A DNA stretch of 64,000 bases from Clostridia bacterium (GTDB taxonomy: Bacteria > Bacillota > Clostridia > Oscillospirales > CAG-272). The DNA lies in contig JAFVXI010000013.1 of assembly GCA_017501245.1 (NCBI GenBank), positions 333,889-397,888 of the forward strand, in the 5' to 3' direction. Below the pieces are notes generated by a model. It was not told the origin of the DNA. It worked only from the letters and a program-made list of their open reading frames with translations, and made no database searches. Of this stretch, positions 26,045 through 33,816 are shown in pieces. The translations under genes were made by a program, and so were the position numbers. Each line of letters starts with the position of its first letter. Within the stretch, counting starts at the first letter, position 1.

Positions 26045-27703
26045 CTACTTTTGTCTTAGTTTTTTTAGATAGACAATCAGAACAGAGCCGCCAAGCATCG
26101 CCCAAATCACGACGAGCGTAACGATGAGAATGATAGACTCCGCAGGCATCGGACCGAGGTTTTTGACCGTGAGGCCGCCCTCACCGTCCTCCTCGCCTAC
26201 GTCGGGCATTATCTGGTCGAGATGATACTGTGCGACGAGCTTTTCGTATATTCTGTCGATCGCCTCAGGGGAGGTGTCCTGCTTTCTGTTGACCGCCTTG
26301 ACAGCCTCGTCAATAAGACCGCCCGCAGCGTTTCTCACCGATGCCGAGCCGTTAAATACGGCGGTAACGAAGGTGTTGTCAATGTTATCGAGCATGACCC
26401 TCGCCGCATCTATCTTCGCAGGCAGGTAGAGGTCGGTCGGATGCTCCTCGCCTCTCCTTGAGAGGTAGTCGACGTATTCTGCATCCTCGAGCGCAGCGCT
26501 CGTCACGGGGATGTAGCCCTCGGTCTTGGCATAGGATATCTGGACGTCGTTCGTTAAGAGGAACTGAGCAAAGAGCCAGGAGGCAACCACCTCACCGGGG
26601 TCGGTCTTGTTAAAGACGCAGACGGACGGGCCCTGAGAGATCAGCTGCGGCTCCTCGGGGTCGAGCTGCGGCGCCGCCATTACCTTAAGCTCAAAGTCAA
26701 CGAGCGCATCTGCGGAAACGTCGATGTGAGGTGCGTCTGCGCCCATCCAGGTCGCTCCGGCGGTGGAGTCCACCGCAAAGATGCACTGACCGGCGTTAAG
26801 GAAGTTTCCGGGGTAGCTGACGACAGAGAAGGTGGAAAACGCACCGATCTCGGTCCCGTCGATGACCTTTCCTATCAGCTCCTTAGCCGTGTCGTTATAA
26901 AGTAGGATGTCGCCGTCCTCGGTCGAGTAGTCGGCTCCCGCCTGCTTCAGATACTGGATCATCATATTGTCGCTCGATTTGTAGATGAAGGGGATAAGCA
27001 CGGTGTCGCCGTTGAGGTCGTAGACCTCGACCTCGTTGCCCTTTTTGTCGGTCTCGGTGTGCTTTCCGTAATTCATAGCCGCCCGTGAGACCTCAAATAC
27101 GAAGTCCCAGGTCAACACGTCGGGCAGGGGATATCCGAGCTTCTCAACGAGGTCAACGTTGATGTAGCACGCCTCGGTCGAGCGCATGAAGGGCAGGGCA
27201 AACTGCTCGCCGCCGATCTTACCCTCTTCAAGGAAGGCGGAAACTATCTCGTCCTTATCCACTCCGTCAAAGCGCAGCTCCGAGCCCCCGAGGCCAAATC
27301 TCTCGTCCGAGATCAGCTCGTCGAGCGCAACGACGACGTTGTCGCCCGTGTTGTAGGTCGCAATATGGTCGGGGTAGGTGATGCAGACGTTGGGCGTCGT
27401 GCCGGTGCCGATATTCGTGATAACGTCGCGGTAGATGCGGTTATAGTCTGTGTACATCTTCAGGGTGACGCTTATGTTGGGATAAAGCGCCTCGAACGCA
27501 CTTACCGCCGCACGGTAAGCCTCCTGCTGCTCCTTGTGGTTCTCGTTCTTAGCCCAGAAAACTATCTCGTATTCCTTGTCGCTATCAAAGAACTCCGGCA
27601 TATGGAATTCGGGCAGAGCCACCTTGCCGTGACAGGAGGAGAGGATAAACGCCGAGCCTATCAGCATGGACAAACAGAGCAAAATGCAAACAATTCTTTT
27701 CAT
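26045..27703 (-). CDS. sugar ABC transporter substrate-binding lipoprotein with C-terminal membrane anchor
   Basis: A 552-residue family 1 extracellular solute-binding protein. The ATG at 27701-27703 begins a lipoprotein signal with Cys24 (FILSSC). The mature part has the family's EIVFWAKNENHKEQQEAYRAA start and a MNYGKHTE/DLNGDTVL interior. Unusually, after the binding domain there is a C-terminal hydrophobic segment (SIILIVTLVVIWAMLGGSVLIVYL) followed by KKLRQK, which would be a transmembrane helix with a cytoplasmic tail. The protein could thus be held by both lipid and helix. It starts one base after the MalG-type permease stop, so it is the third gene of the operon. Confidence 0.87.
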   Translation of the reverse strand: MKRIVCILLCLSMLIGSAFILSSCHGKVALPEFHMPEFFDSDKEYEIVFWAKNENHKEQQEAYRAAVSAFEALYPNISVTLKMYTDYNRIYRDVITNIGTGTTPNVCITYPDHIATYNTGDNVVVALDELISDERFGLGGSELRFDGVDKDEIVSAFLEEGKIGGEQFALPFMRSTEACYINVDLVEKLGYPLPDVLTWDFVFEVSRAAMNYGKHTETDKKGNEVEVYDLNGDTVLIPFIYKSSDNMMIQYLKQAGADYSTEDGDILLYNDTAKELIGKVIDGTEIGAFSTFSVVSYPGNFLNAGQCIFAVDSTAGATWMGADAPHIDVSADALVDFELKVMAAPQLDPEEPQLISQGPSVCVFNKTDPGEVVASWLFAQFLLTNDVQISYAKTEGYIPVTSAALEDAEYVDYLSRRGEEHPTDLYLPAKIDAARVMLDNIDNTFVTAVFNGSASVRNAAGGLIDEAVKAVNRKQDTSPEAIDRIYEKLVAQYHLDQIMPDVGEEDGEGGLTVKNLGPMPAESIILIVTLVVIWAMLGGSVLIVYLKKLRQK

Positions 27704-27704
27704 A

Positions 27705-28604
27705 TTAACCCTTTGAGCCTCCTCTCGCAACGCCCTCCATGATCTTGTTGCGGAAGATGATGAAGAGGACGATCAGCGGCAGCGAAACGATGACGACCGC
27801 CGCCATCATAGCGGGGACGTTCTCTCGCCCGAAGCCTGACTCACGGATAGTTTGTATACCCTGAGAGATCAGGAAATAAGCCTCGTTGTCGGTTATGAGC
27901 CTCGGCCAGACGAAGGAGTTCCAGCATTCGATAGCCTTGAGGATAAGCACGGTTATGACGGTTGGCTTGCAGATCGGAAGCACCACGCGCCAAAGATATT
28001 TGAGGTCGCCCGTTCCGTCCACCTTTGCCGCAAGGTAGAGGTTGTCGGGTATCTGCGAGAAGTTCTCGCGTAAAAGGTAGATATAGAATATGCTCGTTAC
28101 CGACGGGAGGATAAGACCTGTAAAGGTGTTGCGCAGGCCCATCTCGGTGATGGTAACGAAATTCGTGATGACTACAAGCTCGGAGGGGATCATCATCAGC
28201 GCTAAGAACAGCGTGAAAACTATCTCCTTGCCCTTGAAATTAAGGCGTGAGAAGGCGTAAGCCGCAAGCACGCTGACGACCACCATAAGTAAGGTCGTAA
28301 CTACGGTAAAGACGAGGGTGTTGAGGATATATCCTCCGAGGTTGACCTCGGTGAAGGCGGAAATATAGTTATCAAGGGTCGCATGCCTGATGATAAAGGA
28401 GGGGATGCGCTCGGCGTTATAGGAGCCGAAGGTCTTGAAGGACGTCAGGAGCATCCAGAAGAAGGGGAAGAGCACGGCTATCGCCCAGAGCGTAAGCATC
28501 GTGTAGACGCCCGCAGTCTTAAGGCCGCCGACGATGCGGGCTCTCTTTGCCTCGGCACGGTATTCATCTGCCGTTTTCGTTTTAATTGTCGAGGAGTTAA
28601 GCAT
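27705..28604 (-). CDS. sugar ABC transporter permease (MalG-type, CUT1)
   Basis: A 299-residue inner-membrane permease with six membrane segments and the EAA loop that contacts the ATPase (LYLAAKVDGTGDLKYLWRVVLP). I use the ATG at 28602-28604, which has GGAGGAGG eight bases upstream, rather than the GTG three codons earlier that sits in the RBS. It overlaps the MalF-type gene by 8 bp. Together with the neighbours it imports an oligosaccharide or other sugar; the ATPase is not in the operon, as is common when a shared MsmK-type ATPase is used. Confidence 0.92.
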   Translation of the reverse strand: MLNSSTIKTKTADEYRAEAKRARIVGGLKTAGVYTMLTLWAIAVLFPFFWMLLTSFKTFGSYNAERIPSFIIRHATLDNYISAFTEVNLGGYILNTLVFTVVTTLLMVVVSVLAAYAFSRLNFKGKEIVFTLFLALMMIPSELVVITNFVTITEMGLRNTFTGLILPSVTSIFYIYLLRENFSQIPDNLYLAAKVDGTGDLKYLWRVVLPICKPTVITVLILKAIECWNSFVWPRLITDNEAYFLISQGIQTIRESGFGRENVPAMMAAVVIVSLPLIVLFIIFRNKIMEGVARGGSKG

Positions 28605-29508
28605 TTCCGACACCTCCTCCGTAATGCACCGTCTTTCTTGAAACGATGAGATTTATCGAGGTTATCGTAAGCACGATGACGAACAGGATTATTGCCGCCG
28701 CCGATGCAAAGGAGGGGTAGCCTCCTCCGTCGCCGTAGAGCATATCGTAGATATAGCCGACGATGGTGTTCATCTCTGCGGAGTTAAGGTTCGTTCCGAA
28801 GAGGGCGACGGCGTCGCTGTACGCCTTAAAGGCTCCGATAAAGCCCGTGATGATAAGATAGAAGAGCGAGGGGGATATCATCGGCAGGGTTATTCTCGTA
28901 AACATCCTTGCGCCGACCGTGCCGTCGATCCTCGCCGCCTGATAATAGGTCTCGTCGACAGAGGCGAGTGCGCTCGTCAGTATGAGAATTTTAAAGGGCA
29001 GGACCGTCCAGATGGTGTAAAGCGAAAGCACGAGCATCTTTGCCCAATAGGGGCCTGCGATGAAGTCTATCGCTTGGACGCCAAACCAGGACAGGACGTA
29101 GTTTACCAGACCGTCGGTATACGGCGTCTTCTGGAACAGGATCATAAATACGAGGCCGACCGCCAGCGTGTTCGTTACGTAAGGGAGAAAATATATAGTC
29201 TGAAACAGCTTTCTCAGCCACTTGATGGAGGACAGCCCGAGCGAGATCAAGAGGGCGAGGAGCGTCGAGAGCGGCACGGTGATAAACACGAGAATAAAGG
29301 TGTTTCCGAGCGCCTTGAGGAAATACGGGTCTCTCAGGACGTAGGAATAGTTGTAGAGGCCTATACCGAGATAGGTCTGTGAGGCTGAGTTGAAGCCCTC
29401 CTCAAACGAGTAGATAAAGACGTCAACGAGCGGATAGACTAAAAAGACGCCGAGGAAGATGATCGCCGGGGCGAGGTATAGCCATGCCTTGAGGTTGTTT
29501 TTTTCCAC
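28597..29508 (-). CDS. sugar ABC transporter permease (MalF-type, CUT1)
   Basis: A 303-residue permease and first gene of the operon. It starts at a GTG (29506-29508) with the RBS AAGGAG six bases upstream. Six membrane segments are visible, with the EAA loop TYYQAARIDGTVGARMFTRITLP. It forms a heterodimer with the MalG-type protein. The N-terminus (AWLYLAPAIIFLGVFLVYPL) is typical of CUT1 permeases. Confidence 0.92.
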   Translation of the reverse strand: MEKNNLKAWLYLAPAIIFLGVFLVYPLVDVFIYSFEEGFNSASQTYLGIGLYNYSYVLRDPYFLKALGNTFILVFITVPLSTLLALLISLGLSSIKWLRKLFQTIYFLPYVTNTLAVGLVFMILFQKTPYTDGLVNYVLSWFGVQAIDFIAGPYWAKMLVLSLYTIWTVLPFKILILTSALASVDETYYQAARIDGTVGARMFTRITLPMISPSLFYLIITGFIGAFKAYSDAVALFGTNLNSAEMNTIVGYIYDMLYGDGGGYPSFASAAAIILFVIVLTITSINLIVSRKTVHYGGGVGNA

Positions 29509-29605
29509 GTCGTTCTCCTTTCCTTATGATGGTCAGCGGTGGCGGTATGCCACGGATCTCTTGCGTGCGCCGGCGTGTGGTGCGTATGCACGTATATACA
29601 ATGTA

Positions 29606-29634
29606 ATTGTAGCACAGCGGACGGGATATTTCAA
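29606..29634 (-). promoter_or_regulatory. promoter of the sugar ABC transporter operon
   Basis: On the minus strand, TTGAAA, 17-bp spacer, TACAAT preceded by TGTGC (extended -10), giving a leader of about 95 bases. Confidence 0.78.
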
Positions 29635-29651
29635 TGTTTTTTCAAAAAACC

Positions 29652-29685
29652 GAAAAAAGAGTGCGGAAAATCACTCTCCGCACTC
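29652..29685 (-). terminator. terminator after the nanA-like gene
   Basis: On the minus strand, stem GAGTGCGGA/TCCGCACTC with a 9-base loop, followed by TTTTTT. It separates the lyase gene from the ABC transporter operon downstream. Confidence 0.9.
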
Positions 29686-29719
29686 AAATTGACTGTGTTT
29701 TTGCCTATCCGACAGTGGA

Positions 29720-30601
29720 TCAGATGACGAGACCTGCCTCGATGACGCCCTTGACGATCTCCGCCTTCTGCTCGGGGGTGTATCTGGTCATGGGGAAGGT
29801 CGCATTTCCTACTGCGAAGCCCATAGCCTCAAGCACTACCTTGGTAGCGGGGATGGTTCTGTGCTTGATGATAGCGTGGATAACGCGGTCAGCGAGGATC
29901 TGAGCCTCCTGAGCGGCCTTGATATTGCCTGCCTTGAAGTTCTCGTAGATCGCCTTGATGTTCTCAAGCTGAACGTTGTAGGTGGTTCCGATACCGCCGT
30001 CAGCGCCTGCGTTAAGACCCATAAGGAGCATCTCGTCAGGACCGTTGATGACGTTCATCTCGCCGTGGGTGAGGTCCTTAAGGCGGATCATCTCGTAGTA
30101 GTTCGGGCTGGTCCACTTGATGGCGGTGATGTTGTCTACCTCGAACATTCTGGCTGCGAAGTTAGCGGTGATGTTGAAGCCTGCTGCGGGATTGTAGTAG
30201 ATCATCATAGGGATGTGAACTGCGTCCGCAAGAGCCTTGTAGTAGTTGTAGATGTCGTTTTCGTCATACTTGAAGAAGAGAGGGGGAGTTGCCGAGATGG
30301 CGTCAGCGCCGATGGACTCAGCGTGCTTAGCAAGACGGATTGCGTCGTTGAAATCGTATGCCGCAACCTGGATGATGATGGGCTTCCTGTGGTTTACGGT
30401 AGCCATCGACTCCTCTGCAAGGATCATTCTCTCCTCGGTCTTGAGGTTGATGCCCTCGCCGGTAGCGCCGCCTACGTAAAAGCCGTCAGCGCCGTGTGCA
30501 AGCTGATACTCGAGCAGATCCTTAAGAACCTTTACGTTGACAGACTGATCCTCGTTAAGGGGGGTAACGAGAGCGGGCATAATGCCTTCAAACTTCATCA
30601 T
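29720..30601 (-). CDS. nanA: N-acetylneuraminate lyase-like aldolase (DapA/NanA superfamily)
   Basis: A 293-residue class I aldolase of the DapA superfamily. Residues 44-50 are GGATGEG, Tyr136 lies in IYYNPAAGF, and Lys162 in AIKWTS is the Schiff-base lysine. GIGTTYNV near residue 203 matches the N-acetylneuraminate lyase branch (GSTYNV) better than dihydrodipicolinate synthase. The reaction would be cleavage of sialic acid to N-acetylmannosamine and pyruvate. It is transcribed divergently from an AraC regulator and lies upstream of a sugar ABC transporter. nanE and nanK are not in the window, so a related keto-acid aldolase remains possible. Confidence 0.8.
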   Translation of the reverse strand: MMKFEGIMPALVTPLNEDQSVNVKVLKDLLEYQLAHGADGFYVGGATGEGINLKTEERMILAEESMATVNHRKPIIIQVAAYDFNDAIRLAKHAESIGADAISATPPLFFKYDENDIYNYYKALADAVHIPMMIYYNPAAGFNITANFAARMFEVDNITAIKWTSPNYYEMIRLKDLTHGEMNVINGPDEMLLMGLNAGADGGIGTTYNVQLENIKAIYENFKAGNIKAAQEAQILADRVIHAIIKHRTIPATKVVLEAMGFAVGNATFPMTRYTPEQKAEIVKGVIEAGLVI

Positions 30602-30660
30602 AATATTGTTTTCCTTTCGGTTTTTATAATAGCTTAGCCTGAAGATAAGTATTTACCCAC

Positions 30661-30688
30661 TTGACATTGAATGCCTTGGTGGTATAAT
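30661..30688 (+). promoter_or_regulatory. promoter of the AraC-family gene
   Basis: TTGACA, 16-bp spacer, TATAAT. It lies only a few bases from the opposing promoter of the lyase gene, so one bound regulator could affect both. Confidence 0.8.
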
Positions 30689-30691
30689 ATA

Positions 30692-30719
30692 ATTGTAGCA
30701 TAAAAATATGGAAATACAA
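30692..30719 (-). promoter_or_regulatory. promoter of the nanA-like gene
   Basis: On the minus strand, TTGTAT, 16-bp spacer, TACAAT preceded by TGC. The -10 boxes of the two divergent promoters are 3 bp apart. Confidence 0.65.
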
Positions 30720-30769
30720 TATATAATTTTGACATTAGGAAATTTTTAATGTCGGAATAGGAAATGTGT

Positions 30770-31498
30770 ATGTATAACGAGATCACCCTTCCCTTTGGCA
30801 AGGGGGGAACCAAGGTCTTTTTGCAAAACGGCTTCTACGATAAAAAGCTGGTGACCAAGAGGATGCACAGGCATAACTACGCAGAGGTGCATCTTATCCT
30901 TGGCGAGGATATGAAATACCGTGTCGGCGACGAGGTGCTCGAGGTCAGGAGCGGCAGTATGCTCGTTATCCCGAGCGGGGTCTTTCACGCAGGCGTCGGT
31001 GACGTCGACGGAGGCGAGCAAACGGCGTTTCAGATAGACGCACCGGTAGAAGACTTTGAGGTGCTTGACGTCGGGCAGGCGCTGCTCTCCGAGTTTTCCT
31101 GTGAGATCGACCGATGCCGCGAGAGCGGTGATCACACGGGTGTGTGCGCCTTTATCACCATCCTTTGCCGCAGCTTTCTCTGTGGGGAGGGAATAGAGGT
31201 AAACCGCATAGGCGACTATCGCTTCCTCATCCATGAGTTCTTCTCAAACAGGTATGGCGAGGGCGTAATGCTCTCGGATCTTGCCGACTTTCTCCATCTT
31301 TCCGAGCGGCAGGCTGAGCGGCTCGTCCTTGAATATACGGGCGACGGCTTCCGCGATCACCTGACTAAAACGAGGATAGCTATGGCTCGCCGCCTCCTCT
31401 GTTCCTCGGATATGTCGCTGTCCGAGGTCGCCTCCTACGTCGGCTACCGAACCTATGCCGGATTTTGGAAGGCGATGAAGAAATACGGCGATATTTGA
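30770..31498 (+). CDS. AraC family transcriptional regulator
   Basis: A 242-residue AraC-type regulator. The N-terminal half is a cupin sensor domain (MHRHNYAEVHLILGE, LVIPSGVFHAG), and the C-terminal 100 residues carry the double helix-turn-helix (LADFLHLSERQAERLVLEYTG, SLSEVASYVGYRTYAGFWKAMKKY). I prefer the ATG at 30770 because AGGAA lies seven bases before it; the ATG two codons earlier abuts the RBS. It is divergent from the sialate lyase-like gene and 32 bp before an isomerase gene. It probably senses the sugar used by these genes. Confidence 0.88.
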   Translation: MYNEITLPFGKGGTKVFLQNGFYDKKLVTKRMHRHNYAEVHLILGEDMKYRVGDEVLEVRSGSMLVIPSGVFHAGVGDVDGGEQTAFQIDAPVEDFEVLDVGQALLSEFSCEIDRCRESGDHTGVCAFITILCRSFLCGEGIEVNRIGDYRFLIHEFFSNRYGEGVMLSDLADFLHLSERQAERLVLEYTGDGFRDHLTKTRIAMARRLLCSSDMSLSEVASYVGYRTYAGFWKAMKKYGDI

Positions 31499-31530
31499 AA
31501 ACAATTATTTACATAGCGAGGTATATTTCG

Positions 31531-32352
31531 ATGGGATTTTCTATTTCTGTGTATTCCGTCCACGCAAAAAAGCTTGAGGACTTCCAGGATTTTGATGCGG
31601 CTCTGAGGCTCTATCACGAAAAGGGTATTGCCGCCGTTGACGTCATTGAGTCTGAGCTTGAGGACACCACCCTTAAGGACTACTACGGCCGTATGACGGC
31701 GAGCGGCATGGGCGTCACCTGCTTTGTCGCCACCTCGGATTTCATCACCGCAAAGGGCGCCGCCCTCAAGGAGAACACCGCCAAGGTCAAGGGCTTTATC
31801 GACACTCTCTCCGAGCTGGGGGTAGGAAAGATCATGCTCGCCCCTATGGTGACGAGCGCCGACACCGAGGAGGAGTTCTACGCTCAGCGCGAGATGATGG
31901 TTGAGGGCTACGGCGCTATGGCGGAGTATGCCAAGGGCTCGGGAGTTAAGGTAACTATCGAAAATCAGTCTGTCGCCCAGAGGGCCGACTCCTACATCCG
32001 TGACTGTAAATATATCATAGATTCCGTGCCGGAGCTCGGCTTCGTCCTCGACACCGGCAACTTCTATTGCGTAAAGGACGACGTCCTCGAGGCATACGAG
32101 GTGATGAAGGACCGCATCGTTCACTGTCACGTCAAGGACTGGGAGGCGCACGACTACGGCAGGATAATCAGATCCTATCTTCCTCCCCTCCGCTCCTCCG
32201 AGATGGGCAAGGGCGTTATCCCCCTTGACACGCTGCTTAACCGTATGAAGGCGGATGGCTACGACGGAACTCTCCTTCTTGAGATAAACGGCAGACCTAT
32301 CTTCAAGGATCTGCTCGACCAGTCGGCAGACTATCTGCTTTCCTTCGTCTGA
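31531..32352 (+). CDS. sugar phosphate isomerase/epimerase-type TIM barrel protein
   Basis: A 273-residue protein of the xylose isomerase-like TIM-barrel superfamily. Metal-ligand-type residues are seen in KVTIENQ, GFVLDTGNFY, VHCHVKDWEAHDYG and LLLEING. Members isomerise or epimerise sugars or dehydrate inosose. The ATG at 31531 has GAGG upstream, and the longer frame from 31465 runs into the AraC gene. Co-transcription with the AraC gene is likely, which suggests a sugar-conversion step of the pathway under its control. The substrate is not determinable. Confidence 0.8.
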   Translation: MGFSISVYSVHAKKLEDFQDFDAALRLYHEKGIAAVDVIESELEDTTLKDYYGRMTASGMGVTCFVATSDFITAKGAALKENTAKVKGFIDTLSELGVGKIMLAPMVTSADTEEEFYAQREMMVEGYGAMAEYAKGSGVKVTIENQSVAQRADSYIRDCKYIIDSVPELGFVLDTGNFYCVKDDVLEAYEVMKDRIVHCHVKDWEAHDYGRIIRSYLPPLRSSEMGKGVIPLDTLLNRMKADGYDGTLLLEINGRPIFKDLLDQSADYLLSFV

Positions 32353-32446
32353 GTGGGCGATCCGCCCTTCTCTCATTGAGGTAGGTTATATATGAGCCTC
32401 ACTCTCCCACCATCGGTCGGGACAGTGAAATGTAAAGGCCAAATAA

Positions 32447-32486
32447 CAAAAGCACCCGAGGCGGCTTATACCGCTTCGGGTGCTTT
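32447..32486. terminator. bidirectional terminator between convergent genes
   Basis: Long stem CAAAAGCACCCGAGGCGG/CCGCTTCGGGTGCTTTG with one mismatch, T-rich on both sides. It serves the isomerase gene (plus) and the GH1 gene (minus). Confidence 0.85.
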
Positions 32487-32521
32487 GCTTTGATAATAAT
32501 AAAGATCTGTTGACAGAGCTA

Positions 32522-33814
32522 TCAGTAGTGATACTTACATGGCTCTACCAGCTCGCGGTAGACCTCCTCGCTGACGCCGCCGCTCCTTATGATCTCGGAG
32601 TAGAGCCTGCCGCTCGCCTTGACCGTACGCTCGCCGCTCTCGTAGTCGACGTGGACGATGCCGAAGCGTGCGCTCTCTCCCTCCTTCCATTCGAAGTTAT
32701 CGACGAAGCTCCAGTGGTAGTAGCGCTCAATGGGGTTGTCGGATTCGGAAATTGCCTTCAGCTGCTCGTAGATAAACAGGGGGCGGAAGGCGTCGGTGTT
32801 GTCGCAGGTGCCGTTTTCGGTGACGTAGACGGGTGCGCCGTACTTATCGCCGAGGCGCCTTGCAAGCTCGATCAGCCCCTCGTGGTAGATCTCCCAGCCG
32901 AGGTCGTTCTTGAAGCAGCCCTCACGCACTCCGTCCGCAATACCCGAAACGGTGCTACGAGAGTAGTAGTTTATGCCGATGAAGTCGTAGTATTTTCCCT
33001 TCCTCACTCCCTTCGCCCGCCCGACGGGGAAGCGGCAGCTGCCGCTCATCATAGCCTCGGTTATAGCTCCCTGGAAGAGCCATTCAGAAAGTCGGGCGCA
33101 GAGTCTGTGCCAGGGGTTTTTCTTATTCTTCGGCTCGAAGATGCGCAGATGGTTTGCAAATCCGACCTTGGTGTCGTCGTAGCCCATCTCGCGGCGCCTG
33201 TCGTGGATGTATTCGTACGCCCTCACGTGGCAGGCGGTCATATTCGTAAACGCTCTGACGAGCGCACCCATCGACCTTTTTTCGGGCGGCCACTGACCGT
33301 AAAAGAGGCTGTTGGTCGCATAGACGTTCGGCTCGTTTATGGTGATGTACTCCGCCGCCACGTCACCGATAGCGTCAATAACCCGCTCTACGTACCGCAT
33401 AAAGAGGTCGGGCGCCTCCTTTGAGGTAAAGCCGCCAAGATCCTCAAACCATAAGGGATGTGTGAAGTGATGCAGGGTGACGAGGGGCTTGATGCCAAGC
33501 TCGCCAAGATAAAGGATCTCCTCGCGGTATCTCTTTAGCGCCTCCTCGGAAAACTCGCCCCTCTTCGGCTCTATCCTCGACCACTCGATGCCGAGGCGGT
33601 AGATCTGCATACCCATCCTTGCCATCAGCTCGCAGTCCTCGCGCCATCTCTCCCAGTGGCCGGTCGCACGCAGGATGCTCGTCCCGTCGGCTATCTTGCC
33701 CTCGGCGCTGAAGCGAGCCCAGTTGCTGTTAGTGTCGCCGCCCTCGATCTGCGCTCCGGCGGTTGCCGTTCCGAGCAAAAGACCCTCCTTAAGCTTAAAG
33801 CTCATATCTGCCAT
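32522..33814 (-). CDS. glycoside hydrolase family 1 beta-glucosidase
   Basis: A 430-residue cytoplasmic GH1 enzyme. The acid/base is Glu161 (TINEPN) and the nucleophile Glu333 (YVTENG). The substrate-binding WSFVDNFEWKEGESARFG carries the acidic residue typical of enzymes acting on non-phosphorylated glucosides; 6-phospho-beta-glucosidases have a Ser/Lys/Tyr phosphate pocket instead. It is the last gene of the four-gene operon, 2 bp after the symporter stop. Cleavage of imported beta-glucosides or galactosides is the likely job. Confidence 0.92.
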   Translation of the reverse strand: MADMSFKLKEGLLLGTATAGAQIEGGDTNSNWARFSAEGKIADGTSILRATGHWERWREDCELMARMGMQIYRLGIEWSRIEPKRGEFSEEALKRYREEILYLGELGIKPLVTLHHFTHPLWFEDLGGFTSKEAPDLFMRYVERVIDAIGDVAAEYITINEPNVYATNSLFYGQWPPEKRSMGALVRAFTNMTACHVRAYEYIHDRRREMGYDDTKVGFANHLRIFEPKNKKNPWHRLCARLSEWLFQGAITEAMMSGSCRFPVGRAKGVRKGKYYDFIGINYYSRSTVSGIADGVREGCFKNDLGWEIYHEGLIELARRLGDKYGAPVYVTENGTCDNTDAFRPLFIYEQLKAISESDNPIERYYHWSFVDNFEWKEGESARFGIVHVDYESGERTVKASGRLYSEIIRSGGVSEEVYRELVEPCKYHY

Positions 33815-33816
33815 GG

